Notes: generated from the letters alone by a model not told the origin. A DNA stretch of 64,000 bases from Butyricicoccus porcorum (GCF_002157465.1 NZ_NHOC01000007.1:140426-204425); one strand, 5' to 3'. Positions 40,321 through 49,173 are shown, counted from the first letter of the stretch. Made by a program: numbers and translations.

Positions 40321-42234
40321 ATGTCAACGCACAAATATATAGACCGCATTTGCTGTGCCGTTCTTGCGTGCATCCTTCTGCTGACGGTTTTGCTGATGAC
40401 GCATGCGGAAAGCCTTGGCATCATGCAGACGGACAGTCATATGGGGTATGAAGATCTTCTGTTTGATACGTCCTCTGTCCATACCATAGACATTGTGATG
40501 GATGATTGGGATGGGTTCCTTGAAACATGCACCGATGAAACGTATGCGCTCTGTTCCGTGGTGATCGACAATGAAGCCTACAAAAATGTAGCCATTCGAG
40601 CCAAAGGCAATACCTCGCTGACGCAGGTAGAAAGCTATGGAAATAATCGTTATAGTTTTAAGATTGAGTTCGACCATTATGACAATTCCGCCACCTATCA
40701 TGGCTTGGATAAACTGAGTCTGAACAATCTGATTCAGGATAATACTTACATGAAGGATTATCTTACCTATCAGATGAGGGGATCGTTTCAGGTGGATGCT
40801 CCGCTTTGCAGCTTTGTTTATATTACAGTAAATGGCGAAGATTGGGGCTTATATCTGGCAGTAGAAGGCGTGGAGGATTCGTTTTTACAACGCAATTATG
40901 GTTCGGATTCCGGTGAGCTGTATAAACCTGACAGTCAGAGCATGGGAGGTGGCCGTGGCAATGGCGGTGATTTCCATATGGATGACTCGGATGACAGTGC
41001 AGAACAGCCAGATGAATCGGTTGACAGTGGCAATACCGATTCTCAGAATGACAGAAAGATGCCAGATAAACAACAAAATGGTGGAGGTATGGGAAGCAGC
41101 GATGTTTCATTGATCTATTCTGATGATGAATATACCAGCTATCAGAATGTTTTTGACAATGCAAAGACGGAGATTACCGATGCGGATAAGGATCGGCTCA
41201 TCGCAGCCATCCGGCAGTTGAATGAAAATACCAATATCGAAGAGACCGTCGATACAGATGAAGTGATTCGGTATTTTGTCGTGCATAATTTTGTATGTAA
41301 TTTTGACAGTTATACCGGCTCTATGATTCACAATTATTACCTTTATGAAGAGGATGGACAGCTGTCCATGATCCCATGGGATTATAATCTGGCCTTTGGC
41401 GGCTTTATGTCATCTTCTGACGCCACAGAACTTGTCAACTATCCCATTGATTCTCCGGTGTCTGGCGGGACAATTGAATCCAGACCTATGCTGGCATGGA
41501 TTTTTTCCAATGAAACATATACAGAACAGTATCATCAATATTTTGCGGAATGGATCGCGGATTATTTTGACAGCGGTTACTTTTCTGACATGATAGACCG
41601 TGTGCAGGAAATGATTGCTCCTTATGTTGAAAAAGATCCCACCAAATTCTGTACCTATGAAGAATTCGAGACAGGAATAGAAACATTGAAAGAATTTTGC
41701 CTGCTCCGGGCTGACAGTGTCCGAGGACAGCTTGACGGCAGCATCGCGTCAACCTCTGACGGACGGGCACAGAATCCGGATGGAAGGATAGATGCCTCCG
41801 ATCTTACGATTTCGGATATGGGAACGATGAACCACGGCAAAGGCGGTGATACAGCCCAGCCGGCAGGAGACAAGACGGAAAATGAGGATTCATCTGCTGT
41901 GTCAGAACGTACTGTACCGAATGAACGTGGGTCTTCTACGGAGAACGGAACACAGCCGGACGTCCGAAGGCAGCCCGGACAGCCGGGGAATGGACAGGAT
42001 GAACCGGCAATGGCATCGGATGCCGCGTCGCAGCAGGATGAATCCATGCAGCCGGGTGTGCCATCAGATGAGAACAGCAATGTGGAGCGAAGTGAGACAA
42101 CGCGCAGAGAGACACAGTCTGTTTCACCGGACCAGGCACAGTCTGAGCCAATCGACTGGCGTTTGCTGATTCCCTCTGTGATGGTATTGGCAGCGGGCAT
42201 TATTCTGGCGGGTTTGTATCGAAAACGCGTCTGA
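40321..42234 (+). CDS. CotH-kinase-family surface protein
   Basis: 637 residues. N-terminal membrane helix (ILLLTVLLMTHAES), CotH domain at about 45-480 with AIRAKGNTSLTQV, then NRYSFKIEFDHY, LSLNNLIQDNTYMKDYLTYQ, YITVNGEDWGLYLAVE and the catalytic-loop-like IPWDYNLAFGG. A low-complexity insert rich in G, S, D and Q lies near 205-260, a disordered tail follows, and the protein ends in a C-terminal membrane helix. CotH proteins phosphorylate spore-coat proteins in Bacillus; outside spore coats their targets are unknown. Partner of the VTC and DUF4956 genes. AAGGAG lies upstream. Confidence 0.88.
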   Translation: MSTHKYIDRICCAVLACILLLTVLLMTHAESLGIMQTDSHMGYEDLLFDTSSVHTIDIVMDDWDGFLETCTDETYALCSVVIDNEAYKNVAIRAKGNTSLTQVESYGNNRYSFKIEFDHYDNSATYHGLDKLSLNNLIQDNTYMKDYLTYQMRGSFQVDAPLCSFVYITVNGEDWGLYLAVEGVEDSFLQRNYGSDSGELYKPDSQSMGGGRGNGGDFHMDDSDDSAEQPDESVDSGNTDSQNDRKMPDKQQNGGGMGSSDVSLIYSDDEYTSYQNVFDNAKTEITDADKDRLIAAIRQLNENTNIEETVDTDEVIRYFVVHNFVCNFDSYTGSMIHNYYLYEEDGQLSMIPWDYNLAFGGFMSSSDATELVNYPIDSPVSGGTIESRPMLAWIFSNETYTEQYHQYFAEWIADYFDSGYFSDMIDRVQEMIAPYVEKDPTKFCTYEEFETGIETLKEFCLLRADSVRGQLDGSIASTSDGRAQNPDGRIDASDLTISDMGTMNHGKGGDTAQPAGDKTENEDSSAVSERTVPNERGSSTENGTQPDVRRQPGQPGNGQDEPAMASDAASQQDESMQPGVPSDENSNVERSETTRRETQSVSPDQAQSEPIDWRLLIPSVMVLAAGIILAGLYRKRV

Positions 42235-42247
42235 AAACGAGAAAAAA

Positions 42248-42277
42248 GGGCGGCAATCCGTAAATAGATTGCCGCCC
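42248..42277 (-). terminator. Terminator-type hairpin oriented to the minus strand
   Basis: GGGCGGCAATC and GATTGCCGCCC form a perfect 11-bp stem; the T-run lies on the minus-strand side. No minus-strand gene is visible nearby, so it may simply protect the cotH 3' end. Confidence 0.6.
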
Positions 42278-42279
42278 TC

Positions 42280-42637
42280 AGCCTGTGGAAAAACTTTAAG
42301 AATTATCTGGACTGTACCTATTATGATTTCCATTTATAGACCGCATAGATCGTGTTTGAGAAATTACAGAGCATTCGTTGCGAAGGATGCTCCTGATATG
42401 TTATAATAACAATATCACGGTTTTTTTAACCAAAAAAAGAACCAGAAACAGAAAGATCACAGAGGGCATGCTTGGAGAAACGGAGAAAGTCGACGGAGTG
42501 ACGGCAGGTATGCTTTCCAATACACAAGATATCTATGGTCGAAGGAAACCTGTTTACAATTTTCTTTCTATAAACAGTAAAGATTGATTCGACTTTTGAA
42601 AATTACGAACTTTTACAAAGGATGTGCGATAATCAAC
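42280..42637. other. Intergenic region without a supported gene
   Basis: About 360 bases. A short inverted element GAGCATTCGTTGCGAAGGATGCTC lies near 42369-42392 in interrupted form and a T-run follows at 42420. An open frame at 42378-42587 has no ribosome site and no recognisable content. I see no RNA gene. Confidence 0.4.
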
Positions 42638-42880
42638 ATGAGACTGGACAAATATTTAAAGGTATCCCGCCTGATTAAGCGGCGAACGATTGCAAATGAA
42701 GCGTGTGACAATGACCGTATTCTGGTCAACGGCAAGCAGGCAAAGGCTTCCTATCAGGTCAAGGTTGGAGATATCATTGAAATTTCCTTCGGCCAGCGCA
42801 CACTCAAGGTTGAAGTATTGAACATTGCCGAGCATGTGCTCAAAAATGATGCATCTGCGCTGTACCGCGAACTGCAATAA
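42638..42880 (+). CDS. rqcP: S4-domain ribosome quality-control factor RqcP (YabO)
   Basis: 80 residues, entirely an S4 RNA-binding domain: MRLDKYLKVSRLIKRRTIAN followed by NDRILVNGKQAKASYQVKVG. In Bacillus RqcP supports C-terminal Ala tailing on stalled 50S subunits with RqcH. The ATG at 42638 gives the conserved start. The order rqcP, yabP, yabQ, divIC, yabR matches Bacillus subtilis. Confidence 0.92.
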   Translation: MRLDKYLKVSRLIKRRTIANEACDNDRILVNGKQAKASYQVKVGDIIEISFGQRTLKVEVLNIAEHVLKNDASALYRELQ

Positions 42881-42897
42881 TACCGTCATATTGTTCT

Positions 42898-42938
42898 GCC
42901 CGAACGCATAAGCTGAAGCGTTCGGGCATTGCTTTTTT
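42898..42938 (+). terminator. Intrinsic terminator after rqcP
   Basis: GCCCGAACGC and GCGTTCGGGC pair exactly, followed by ATTGCTTTTTT. It sits 15 bases before yabP, so yabP is read either by leak-through or from an unseen promoter. Confidence 0.85.
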
Positions 42939-42952
42939 ACGGAGGGGATGAC

Positions 42953-43240
42953 ATGGAGCGCGATGCAAAAGGGGAAAGCCGGGCGTTGCCGCATGGTCTG
43001 TCGTTGCAGGATCGACAAAAGTTGGCGATTTCAGGTGTAAGTGATGTGATAAACTTCGATGAGAATCAGGTGATTGTCTCTACTGGACTGGGCACGCTGA
43101 CCATTCGCGGCAACGGGCTGCATGTTGACCAGCTCAGTCTGGAAAGTGGGGAACTGCGTGTGACTGGAACGGTTGACCTGCTGGAATACGATGACAGTGG
43201 AACGCCGGGAGGTGGATTCCTCCGGCGGTTGTTTCAGTGA
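42953..43240 (+). CDS. yabP: Sporulation protein YabP
   Basis: 95 residues. Core LSLQDRQKLAISGVSDVINF with TLTIRGNGLHVDQLSLESGE typical of the YabP/YqfC family, which in Bacillus is needed for spore cortex or coat formation. GGAGGGG precedes the ATG at 42953. Four-base overlap with yabQ. Confidence 0.9.
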   Translation: MERDAKGESRALPHGLSLQDRQKLAISGVSDVINFDENQVIVSTGLGTLTIRGNGLHVDQLSLESGELRVTGTVDLLEYDDSGTPGGGFLRRLFQ

Positions 43241-43635
43241 CTGTGGTTAATCCGCTGCCGGAGCAGCTCTGGACGATCCTTATGGCGCTTCTTTCAGGAG
43301 CAGCCTGCGGTGCGGTATATGATGTTTTAAGAGAAATCCGGCTGGTTGTGGGACGGCGCTGGCTGGAGTTGCTGCTCGATGCGTTGTTTTCTGTTCTCGT
43401 TGCAGCTATTCTATTTGTACTTGTTGCAGGCATATCGCAGATGCGCCTGCGCGGCTTTATGCCGGTGTCCATGCTTGCGGGCGGTATTCTTTGGAGCGCG
43501 ACCGCCGGGCGACTGCTCCGCTGGCTGCTGCGAAAGTGCGGAAGAATGGTGAAAACAGGCAGCATGATCCTGCGCGGCGTTTGCGCCCGGTTTGCGCGGC
43601 CACTGCGCAATCATAGAAAAAATAGAGAGAAATAG
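43237..43635 (+). CDS. yabQ: Spore cortex protein YabQ
   Basis: 132 residues with two or three membrane helices (LWTILMALLSGAACGAVYDV, LLDALFSVLVAAILFVLVAG). The family is required for cortex synthesis in Bacillus. GTG start overlapping the yabP stop (GTGA). The basic C-terminus is cytoplasmic. Confidence 0.85.
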   Translation: MTVVNPLPEQLWTILMALLSGAACGAVYDVLREIRLVVGRRWLELLLDALFSVLVAAILFVLVAGISQMRLRGFMPVSMLAGGILWSATAGRLLRWLLRKCGRMVKTGSMILRGVCARFARPLRNHRKNREK

Positions 43636-43743
43636 CATTCAGTTTTAGAGAAATCGCGAAAAAATAAAAAAAGTTCTTCCATTTTTGCCTGCGGTGGTAT
43701 AAAATAAAGTAGTATTGTTATTCGTGATGTAAGGAGGAGTACG

Positions 43744-44034
43744 ATGAAACGCCGCAGGAAGTCAAAGCTGCATCCGCTTGTCAAAGCTCTGCTGGTTCTC
43801 GTTGTTGTATTTGCCGGAGTCCGGCTTGTTTCCCTCCAGCTTCAGATCAACGACCTACAGCAGCAGTGCGAGGAACTGGATAAAGAGATCAAACATAAGG
43901 AACTTGCAAATAAGGAGCTGAAGGAATCGCTGGACGAAGGCGTCACAGACGAAGCAATTGCAAAAATCGCGCGTGATGTGCTGGGCTACGCATCCCCTGG
44001 CGAGCGCATTTTTATTGACAGTTCGGAGCAGTAA
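43744..44034 (+). CDS. divIC: Septum formation initiator DivIC/FtsB
   Basis: 96 residues. Basic N-terminus, one membrane helix (LVKALLVLVVVFAGVRLVSL), then a coiled coil (INDLQQQCEELDKEIKHKEL) and the conserved VLGYASPGERIFI end. It forms the FtsL-DivIB-DivIC divisome subcomplex. AAGGAGG before the ATG. Confidence 0.92.
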   Translation: MKRRRKSKLHPLVKALLVLVVVFAGVRLVSLQLQINDLQQQCEELDKEIKHKELANKELKESLDEGVTDEAIAKIARDVLGYASPGERIFIDSSEQ

Positions 44035-44064
44035 CCACATTCATGGAGGAAAAATCAAAAAGGT

Positions 44065-44550
44065 ATGGAGTTGGCCGTAGGAGAAATCATTTCCGGTAAG
44101 GTAACCGGAATCACAAAGTTTGGCGCATTCGTTTCCCTGCCGGAGGGAAAGACGGGACTGGTACATATTTCTGAGGTAGATCAGTCATATGTCAGCAATA
44201 TCCGCGATCATCTGACAGAGGGTCAGGAGGTCAGGGTTAAGATCATCGCAATTGATGACACCGGCCGCGTCAATCTGTCCATCAAAAAAGCGCAGCCGCG
44301 CGCGAATACGGAGCGTCGCCCGGCAGGCCGCAGCTCTGCGGGAAACGGAAGCTATGCGCCGCGTTCCAACGGCGGAAAGAAATCCCTGCGTTCCTCCTCT
44401 GGCGGCGGTTATGTCCCGCGTCAGCAGGCGAAGGATGTACCGGCTTCGTTTGAGGATAAGCTCAAGCACTTTATGCAGGACAGCGAAAGTCGTATGGCTG
44501 ACATCCGCCATAACCGCGATAAAAAGACCGGTGCGCGCCGCCGCAAATAA
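44065..44550 (+). CDS. yabR: S1-domain RNA-binding protein YabR
   Basis: 161 residues. Single S1 domain at 1-75 (GEIISGKVTGITKFGAFVSL, GLVHISEVDQSYVSNI), followed by a basic, Gly/Ser-rich tail. Probable ribosome or RNA binding. GGAGG lies upstream; terminator after it at 44561. Confidence 0.9.
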   Translation: MELAVGEIISGKVTGITKFGAFVSLPEGKTGLVHISEVDQSYVSNIRDHLTEGQEVRVKIIAIDDTGRVNLSIKKAQPRANTERRPAGRSSAGNGSYAPRSNGGKKSLRSSSGGGYVPRQQAKDVPASFEDKLKHFMQDSESRMADIRHNRDKKTGARRRK

Positions 44551-44560
44551 GCTGAAATTG

Positions 44561-44593
44561 AAATGCCGCCCGATGGTTTTGGCGGCATTTTTT
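44561..44593 (+). terminator. Intrinsic terminator after yabR
   Basis: AATGCCGCC and GGCGGCATT pair around ten bases, followed by TTTTT. Confidence 0.87.
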
Positions 44594-44609
44594 CTGCAAA
44601 CAAAAAAAC

Positions 44610-44631
44610 ACCCTTCGGAAAACCGAAGGGT
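44610..44631 (-). terminator. Short hairpin terminator on the opposite strand
   Basis: ACCCTTCGG and CCGAAGGGT with an AAAA loop; seven T follow on the minus strand. Back to back with the yabR terminator it would insulate both directions. Confidence 0.6.
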
Positions 44632-44753
44632 AAAATGGATTGTGGGGATAAAGATATGAACGGTGCATGGATGGCAGCATCCTGCCACCGTGGTTATCGT
44701 ACCATGATTTCCAATAAATGTCAATTAGTTTTTTCACCGCATAAGGAATTGTT

Positions 44754-45914
44754 ATGATTATTTGCAACGGAAAAATTGTTCCCATGGAAGGGGAAATCAT
44801 CGAAAACGGTTTTATTTCGTTTGAAAATGGAAAAATTACCGCGATTGGGTCGATGGAAAATCTTCCTGCCGGAGAATACTTCGATGCGCACGGCGGCTGG
44901 GTTATGCCGGGGCTGGTCGATGCGCACACCCATCTGGGACTGTTTGAGGATTCTATCGGCTTCGAGGGAGAAGACGGAAATGAAGATACCGATCCGATCA
45001 CGCCGCAGCTGCGTGTCATTGACGGCATCAATCCGATGGAGCGCAGCTTTGCCGAAGCACGCGCCGCAGGCGTGACCTGCTGTGTGGTTTCTCCCGGCAG
45101 CTGTAACCCGATTGCCGGACAGGCAGCTGCGATTAAGACCAACGGATGCCGCATTGATGATATGATTGTTCAGGCGCCCTGCGCTATGAAATTTGCACTG
45201 GGTGAAAATCCCAAATCGTGTTATAATGATAAAGATGAGGCACCGGTTACACGTATGGCGACCGCAGCACTCATTCGCGAAACACTGCATAAGGCGCAGG
45301 AATATGCCGCACAGAAAAAGCGTGCGGACGATCCTGCCGATGCACCGGAATATGATGCAAAAATGGAGGCGCTGATTCCTGTGCTTGACGGAAGCTGTCA
45401 GGCACATTTTCACGCACACCGTGCAGATGATATGTTCACTGCTCTGCGCATTGCAAAGGAGTTTTCGCTGCATGCGGTCATCCTGCACGGCACAGAAGCA
45501 CATCTGGTTTCGGATATTCTGGCAGAGGAGGGCGTGCCGATCTGTTCGGGCCCGTTCCTGACCGACCGCTCCAAACCGGAGCTGCGGCATCTGACCGAAC
45601 AGTCCCCCGCGCTGCTGACGCGCGCCGGGATTCTGACGTCTATCAGCACCGATCATCCGGAAACGCCGCTCAAGCATCTCATGCGCTGTGCTGTCGCTGC
45701 TGTTCAGGCAGGTATGCAGCCAATGGATGCGTTGCGCGCGATTACATGCATTCCGGCACAGATTGCCGGGATTGATGACCGCGTCGGTTCGCTCTGTGTC
45801 GGGAAAGATGCAGATATCCTGATTACCAGCGGAGACCCGCTGGATTACCGCACCAAAGTAACTGCTGTATTTATCAACGGAACCCAAATCAAGCAGGAGG
45901 ATTGTAAGATATGA
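44754..45914 (+). CDS. Amidohydrolase (imidazolonepropionase-like)
   Basis: 386 residues. Metal-site motifs of the amidohydrolase superfamily: GLVDAHTHLGLFED, FHAHRADD, VILHGTEAHL, and the late Asp in ISTDHPETPLKH; the closing VGKDADILITSGDPLD strand is typical of cytosolic dipeptidase/adenine-deaminase-type members. Substrate unknown. AAGGAA lies before the ATG. Overlaps the fumarase subunit gene by four bases (ATGA). Confidence 0.87.
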   Translation: MIICNGKIVPMEGEIIENGFISFENGKITAIGSMENLPAGEYFDAHGGWVMPGLVDAHTHLGLFEDSIGFEGEDGNEDTDPITPQLRVIDGINPMERSFAEARAAGVTCCVVSPGSCNPIAGQAAAIKTNGCRIDDMIVQAPCAMKFALGENPKSCYNDKDEAPVTRMATAALIRETLHKAQEYAAQKKRADDPADAPEYDAKMEALIPVLDGSCQAHFHAHRADDMFTALRIAKEFSLHAVILHGTEAHLVSDILAEEGVPICSGPFLTDRSKPELRHLTEQSPALLTRAGILTSISTDHPETPLKHLMRCAVAAVQAGMQPMDALRAITCIPAQIAGIDDRVGSLCVGKDADILITSGDPLDYRTKVTAVFINGTQIKQEDCKI

Positions 45915-46753
45915 GAACCATCGAAGCAAAAGAAATCACCGCGCTCGTTCGCGAGCTGTGCATGAAGGCCAACTATGTCCTGCCGGAGGACATCCGCCAG
46001 TCGTATCTGGACGGACAGGAAGCGGAGCAGTCCCCGCTCGGCAAGACCATCTTCGGCAAGATGATCGAGAATTGTGACATCGCCTGTAAAAATCAGGTTC
46101 CGATCTGCCAGGATTGCGGCATGGCGGTTGTCTTTGTCGAGGTCGGACAGGACGTCCACATTACCGGCGGTCTGCTGGAGGACGCTGTGGACGAAGGCGT
46201 GCGTCAGGGCTATATTGATGGTTATCTTCGTCTGTCTGTCGTGCGTGATCCGCTTGACCGCGTCAATACCAATGACAACACCCCGGCAATCCTGTACACC
46301 CGTATTGTCGAGGGAGATCAGATTCATATCACCATTGCACCAAAGGGCTTCGGCAGCGAGAACATGAGCGCTATGAAGATGTTCACTCCGGCAGCAACGC
46401 GCGAAGATATTATTGACTTTATCGTTGAGTCCTGTGATCGCGCCGGTTCCAACCCGTGCCCGCCGATTGTCATCGGTGTCGGACTTGGCGGCACTTCGGA
46501 CAAGGCTGCCTATCTCGCAAAGCGTGCACTGATGCGCCCCGCCGGACAGTTCAATGAGAACCCATTCTATGCGGAGATGGAGAAGGAAATCATCGAGCGT
46601 GTCAATGCGCTCGGCATTGGACCGCAGGGACTGGGCGGAACTGTTACCGCGCTGATGGCGGCCATTGAGCCGTTCCCGACGCATATTGCCGGTTTGCCGT
46701 GCGTTGTCAACATCGGTTGTCATGTCACGCGCCACGCGGATGGAACGATTTGA
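45911..46753 (+). CDS. Class I fumarate hydratase, alpha subunit
   Basis: 280 residues, the length of stand-alone alpha subunits of two-part iron-sulfur fumarases/tartrate dehydratases. Cys ligands for the 4Fe-4S cluster appear in VPICQDCGMAVVFVEVG, CDRAGSNPCPP and VVNIGCHVTRH. It converts fumarate to malate together with a beta subunit, which is not found downstream. Translationally coupled to the amidohydrolase. Confidence 0.9.
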   Translation: MRTIEAKEITALVRELCMKANYVLPEDIRQSYLDGQEAEQSPLGKTIFGKMIENCDIACKNQVPICQDCGMAVVFVEVGQDVHITGGLLEDAVDEGVRQGYIDGYLRLSVVRDPLDRVNTNDNTPAILYTRIVEGDQIHITIAPKGFGSENMSAMKMFTPAATREDIIDFIVESCDRAGSNPCPPIVIGVGLGGTSDKAAYLAKRALMRPAGQFNENPFYAEMEKEIIERVNALGIGPQGLGGTVTALMAAIEPFPTHIAGLPCVVNIGCHVTRHADGTI

Positions 46754-46805
46754 TATTTGAAGAAATTTCACGAAAACAAGAGATAATCGAAGATGTTTTT
46801 TATAC

Positions 46806-46855
46806 AACCTGTCCCAGGGTCGAATTTGCCTGAATTTGCCATGGGACAGGTTTTC
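46806..46855 (+). terminator. Intrinsic terminator
   Basis: AACCTGTCCCA and TGGGACAGGTT form an 11-bp stem over a 25-base loop, then TTCT. An extended -10 (TGGTATACT, 46863-46871) for hpf follows. Confidence 0.8.
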
Positions 46856-47000
46856 TAATATGTGGTATACTTAAAGTAACAAAAGGAAGCGTAAGTTTTT
46901 TCGTGATTTATACGATACATCTGCCGGCGGTTGCCGGGACGCATTTCCGCACAATTGAATATCGGAAACTGGGTCGTATTGACCATAAGGAGCTGATGTT

Positions 47001-47534
47001 ATGAAGATCACCATCGTTGAAAGAAAAATGCAGATTAGCGACGAGCTTCGCGCTTACGCCATCAAGAAAGTAACCAAGCTGGATCGCTACTTCCACAAAG
47101 ATACTTCTGCAACAATTACTTTCAGTGAGTTGAAGGGCAGACAGACGGCGGAAGTAACCGTCAGACACAGCGGAATGGTTTTCCGTGCAGAGGAAACCAC
47201 GACCGATATGTTTGCTTCTGTGGATGGTATGATCCGTAGCATCGAGAAGCAGATCCGCAGAAATAAGACTCGTCTGGAAAAGAAACTGCGTGAAGGCGCA
47301 TTCGACAAGGCTGCCGCAAACGATGCGAGCATGGCAGACTATGTTGAGGATACCTATGATGTCATCCGCCGCAAGCGCTTCGATGTCACCCCAATGACGG
47401 TTGAGGAAGCAATTCTTCAGATGAATCTGCTGGGACACCAGTTCTTCTTCTTCAAGAATGCGGAATCTGACGACACACCTGCCGTAATCTACAAGAGAGC
47501 GGCTGGCGGCTACGGTCTCATTGAAAGCAATTGA
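47001..47534 (+). CDS. hpf: Long-form ribosome hibernation promoting factor
   Basis: 177 residues. N-terminal ribosome-binding domain (MKITIVERKMQISDELRAYA, TATITFSELKGRQTAEVTV) and C-terminal dimerisation domain (VIRRKRFDVTPMTVEEAILQ, HQFFFFKNAES). It joins 70S ribosomes into inactive 100S dimers in stationary phase. AAGGAGC before the ATG. Own leader of about 130 bases. Confidence 0.95.
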   Translation: MKITIVERKMQISDELRAYAIKKVTKLDRYFHKDTSATITFSELKGRQTAEVTVRHSGMVFRAEETTTDMFASVDGMIRSIEKQIRRNKTRLEKKLREGAFDKAAANDASMADYVEDTYDVIRRKRFDVTPMTVEEAILQMNLLGHQFFFFKNAESDDTPAVIYKRAAGGYGLIESN

Positions 47535-47576
47535 CAGTTTATCGATATACGTGAGAAATAAAATCTGGGTATAGAG

Positions 47577-47613
47577 CAACCCCGCAGCCGGCTTCGGCTG
47601 CGGGGTTGATTTT
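47577..47613 (+). terminator. Intrinsic terminator after hpf
   Basis: CAACCCCGCAGCCG and CGGCTGCGGGGTTG pair exactly over 14 bp, then ATTTTT. It also faces the convergent EamA gene. Confidence 0.93.
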
Positions 47614-47621
47614 TGCGTGTG

Positions 47622-48476
47622 TCAGTGTTTTTGATTGTAGAAAAACATCGCAATGGAAGTGCCGCAGATGATGATATAGCCGATAATGCTGAGCGCATCC
47701 GGAATCTGCTCGAGGAAGACAAAGCCGAGCAGCGCGGCGAAAACAATCTGTGAGTAATCGAAGACGGAGATTTCACGCGCCGGCGCATTGGCATAGGCTG
47801 CTGTAATGGCGAACTGTCCGCCCGCTGCGGCCAGACCGGCGAGCAGCAGGAACACGAGCTGCTGCATGGTCATCGGGTGATAGGCGAACAGCAGATAGGG
47901 CAGACAGAAGACACATGAAAATGCGGAGAAGAAAAAGACGATAAACGGCCCGCGTTCGCCGTTCAGACTGAGCTTGCGCACCATCGTGTACGCTGCACCT
48001 GCGCCGAGTCCGCCCAGCGCGCCGAGCAGTGCGGGGCCTGTTGTAAGCGAGGAAAAGCCCGGTTTGATGATGCACAGTGCGCCGAGGAAAGCGATGATAA
48101 CCGCCGAGATCTGAAACGGCGTGACTTTTTCCTTCAGGTAGAAATATGAGATAATGACGGCGAAAAACGGTGACAGCTTGTTGAGCATAGATGCATCCGA
48201 CAGCACCAGATGGTCAACCGCATAATAGTTGCATAAAATGCCGAGCGTGCCAAATGTAGCGCGCAGAATCAGCAGCGGGAGATTTTTGTGGTTGAATTTG
48301 AACTTTTCCTCTGACCGCAGCAGGACCGCAAGTGCAAAAATAAATGCAACGAAATTGCGGAAAAAGCTCTTCTGCATGGACGGCAGATCACCGGACAGCC
48401 GCACAAACAGATTCATCAGCGCAAAACAGAACGCCGACAGAATGATAAATAAAATACCTTTTGTTTTTTTTGACAT
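47622..48476 (-). CDS. EamA/DMT-family transporter
   Basis: 284 residues with ten hydrophobic segments in two EamA halves: GILFIILSAFCFALMNLFVR, then the YYAVDHLVLSDASMLNKLSP motif; second half LGALGGLGAGAAYTMVRKLS and ALLGFVFLEQIP. The substrate is unknown (metabolite export in many members). No strong ribosome site is visible. It follows the DUF4364 gene on the same strand after a terminator. Confidence 0.88.
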   Translation of the reverse strand: MSKKTKGILFIILSAFCFALMNLFVRLSGDLPSMQKSFFRNFVAFIFALAVLLRSEEKFKFNHKNLPLLILRATFGTLGILCNYYAVDHLVLSDASMLNKLSPFFAVIISYFYLKEKVTPFQISAVIIAFLGALCIIKPGFSSLTTGPALLGALGGLGAGAAYTMVRKLSLNGERGPFIVFFFSAFSCVFCLPYLLFAYHPMTMQQLVFLLLAGLAAAGGQFAITAAYANAPAREISVFDYSQIVFAALLGFVFLEQIPDALSIIGYIIICGTSIAMFFYNQKH

Positions 48477-48512
48477 GATTCACCGTTCCAATCTATATCA
48501 TTTTTTTGGCAG

Positions 48513-48539
48513 CAAAAAAGGCGGTTTGCAATCCGCCTT
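48513..48539 (-). terminator. Intrinsic terminator of the DUF4364 gene
   Basis: On the minus strand AAGGCGG and CCGCCTT pair around eight bases and run into six T. Confidence 0.8.
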
Positions 48540-48548
48540 GTTCTGCCG

Positions 48549-49082
48549 TTATTCTTCGTAGTTATGCGTGAGTGTGGACAGCAGCTGCTGATACATCTCT
48601 TCGGCATGTTTTTTGAAGTTCTGTTCGAGAAGCGCGGCCTGCTGGAGGCTGACGACATTCATGCGGACGGAAAAGACGTCCTGCATGGTCATTTCGACGA
48701 CAAAATCCTTTTCGTCCTTCTGCTCCGTGGTTACGAAAACCTGTGCATCGCGGCGTATTTTGCGGATCACGCGCAATGCGGACAGTTCAGCTGCCTCGCG
48801 CACAGTATAGGGCAGACGGTTCTGGAAAGCATCTGCGGTCTCGCGGCCCTTCTGTGTGATGGAAAACACTTCTTCGCCGTCGGTTTCCGTTTTTTGCACA
48901 TGTTTGGAATCCTGAAGCTCGGAAAATGCCTCAGACAGCTCGAAATAACCGAACCCATCGTCACACCAGGTACAGATATCTACGATAGCGTCGTAGGATA
49001 CCGGAAACGGCAGGTAAGTCATACAGGTCAGGATCAAAAATTTGATTTCGTCTTTGGTACGGATAAAGCCGTAACGGATCAT
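48549..49082 (-). CDS. DUF4364-family protein
   Basis: 177 residues. Winged-helix-like N-terminus (FIRTKDEIKFLILTCMTYLP, FGYFELSEAFSELQD) and a mixed C-terminal part; the family is common in Clostridia and probably regulatory. The ATG at 49082 fits AGGTG five bases upstream better than the ATG at 49100. Promoter at 49115-49142. Confidence 0.82.
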   Translation of the reverse strand: MIRYGFIRTKDEIKFLILTCMTYLPFPVSYDAIVDICTWCDDGFGYFELSEAFSELQDSKHVQKTETDGEEVFSITQKGRETADAFQNRLPYTVREAAELSALRVIRKIRRDAQVFVTTEQKDEKDFVVEMTMQDVFSVRMNVVSLQQAALLEQNFKKHAEEMYQQLLSTLTHNYEE

Positions 49083-49114
49083 GCGAACACCTCGAATCAT
49101 TCAGTATTGTATTC

Positions 49115-49142
49115 AGTATAACACAAACAATTGGAAATGCAA
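49115..49142 (-). promoter_or_regulatory. Promoter of the DUF4364 gene
   Basis: Minus strand: TTGCAT, 16 bp, TATACT. Confidence 0.75.
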
Positions 49143-49173
49143 AGTGAAACGCGGCAGATCATGTCAAAGCTAC

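Noticed and set aside
42378-42587. A 69-codon open frame before rqcP
   Set aside because: No ribosome site, no recognisable content, and a T-rich interrupted inverted repeat overlaps its start.
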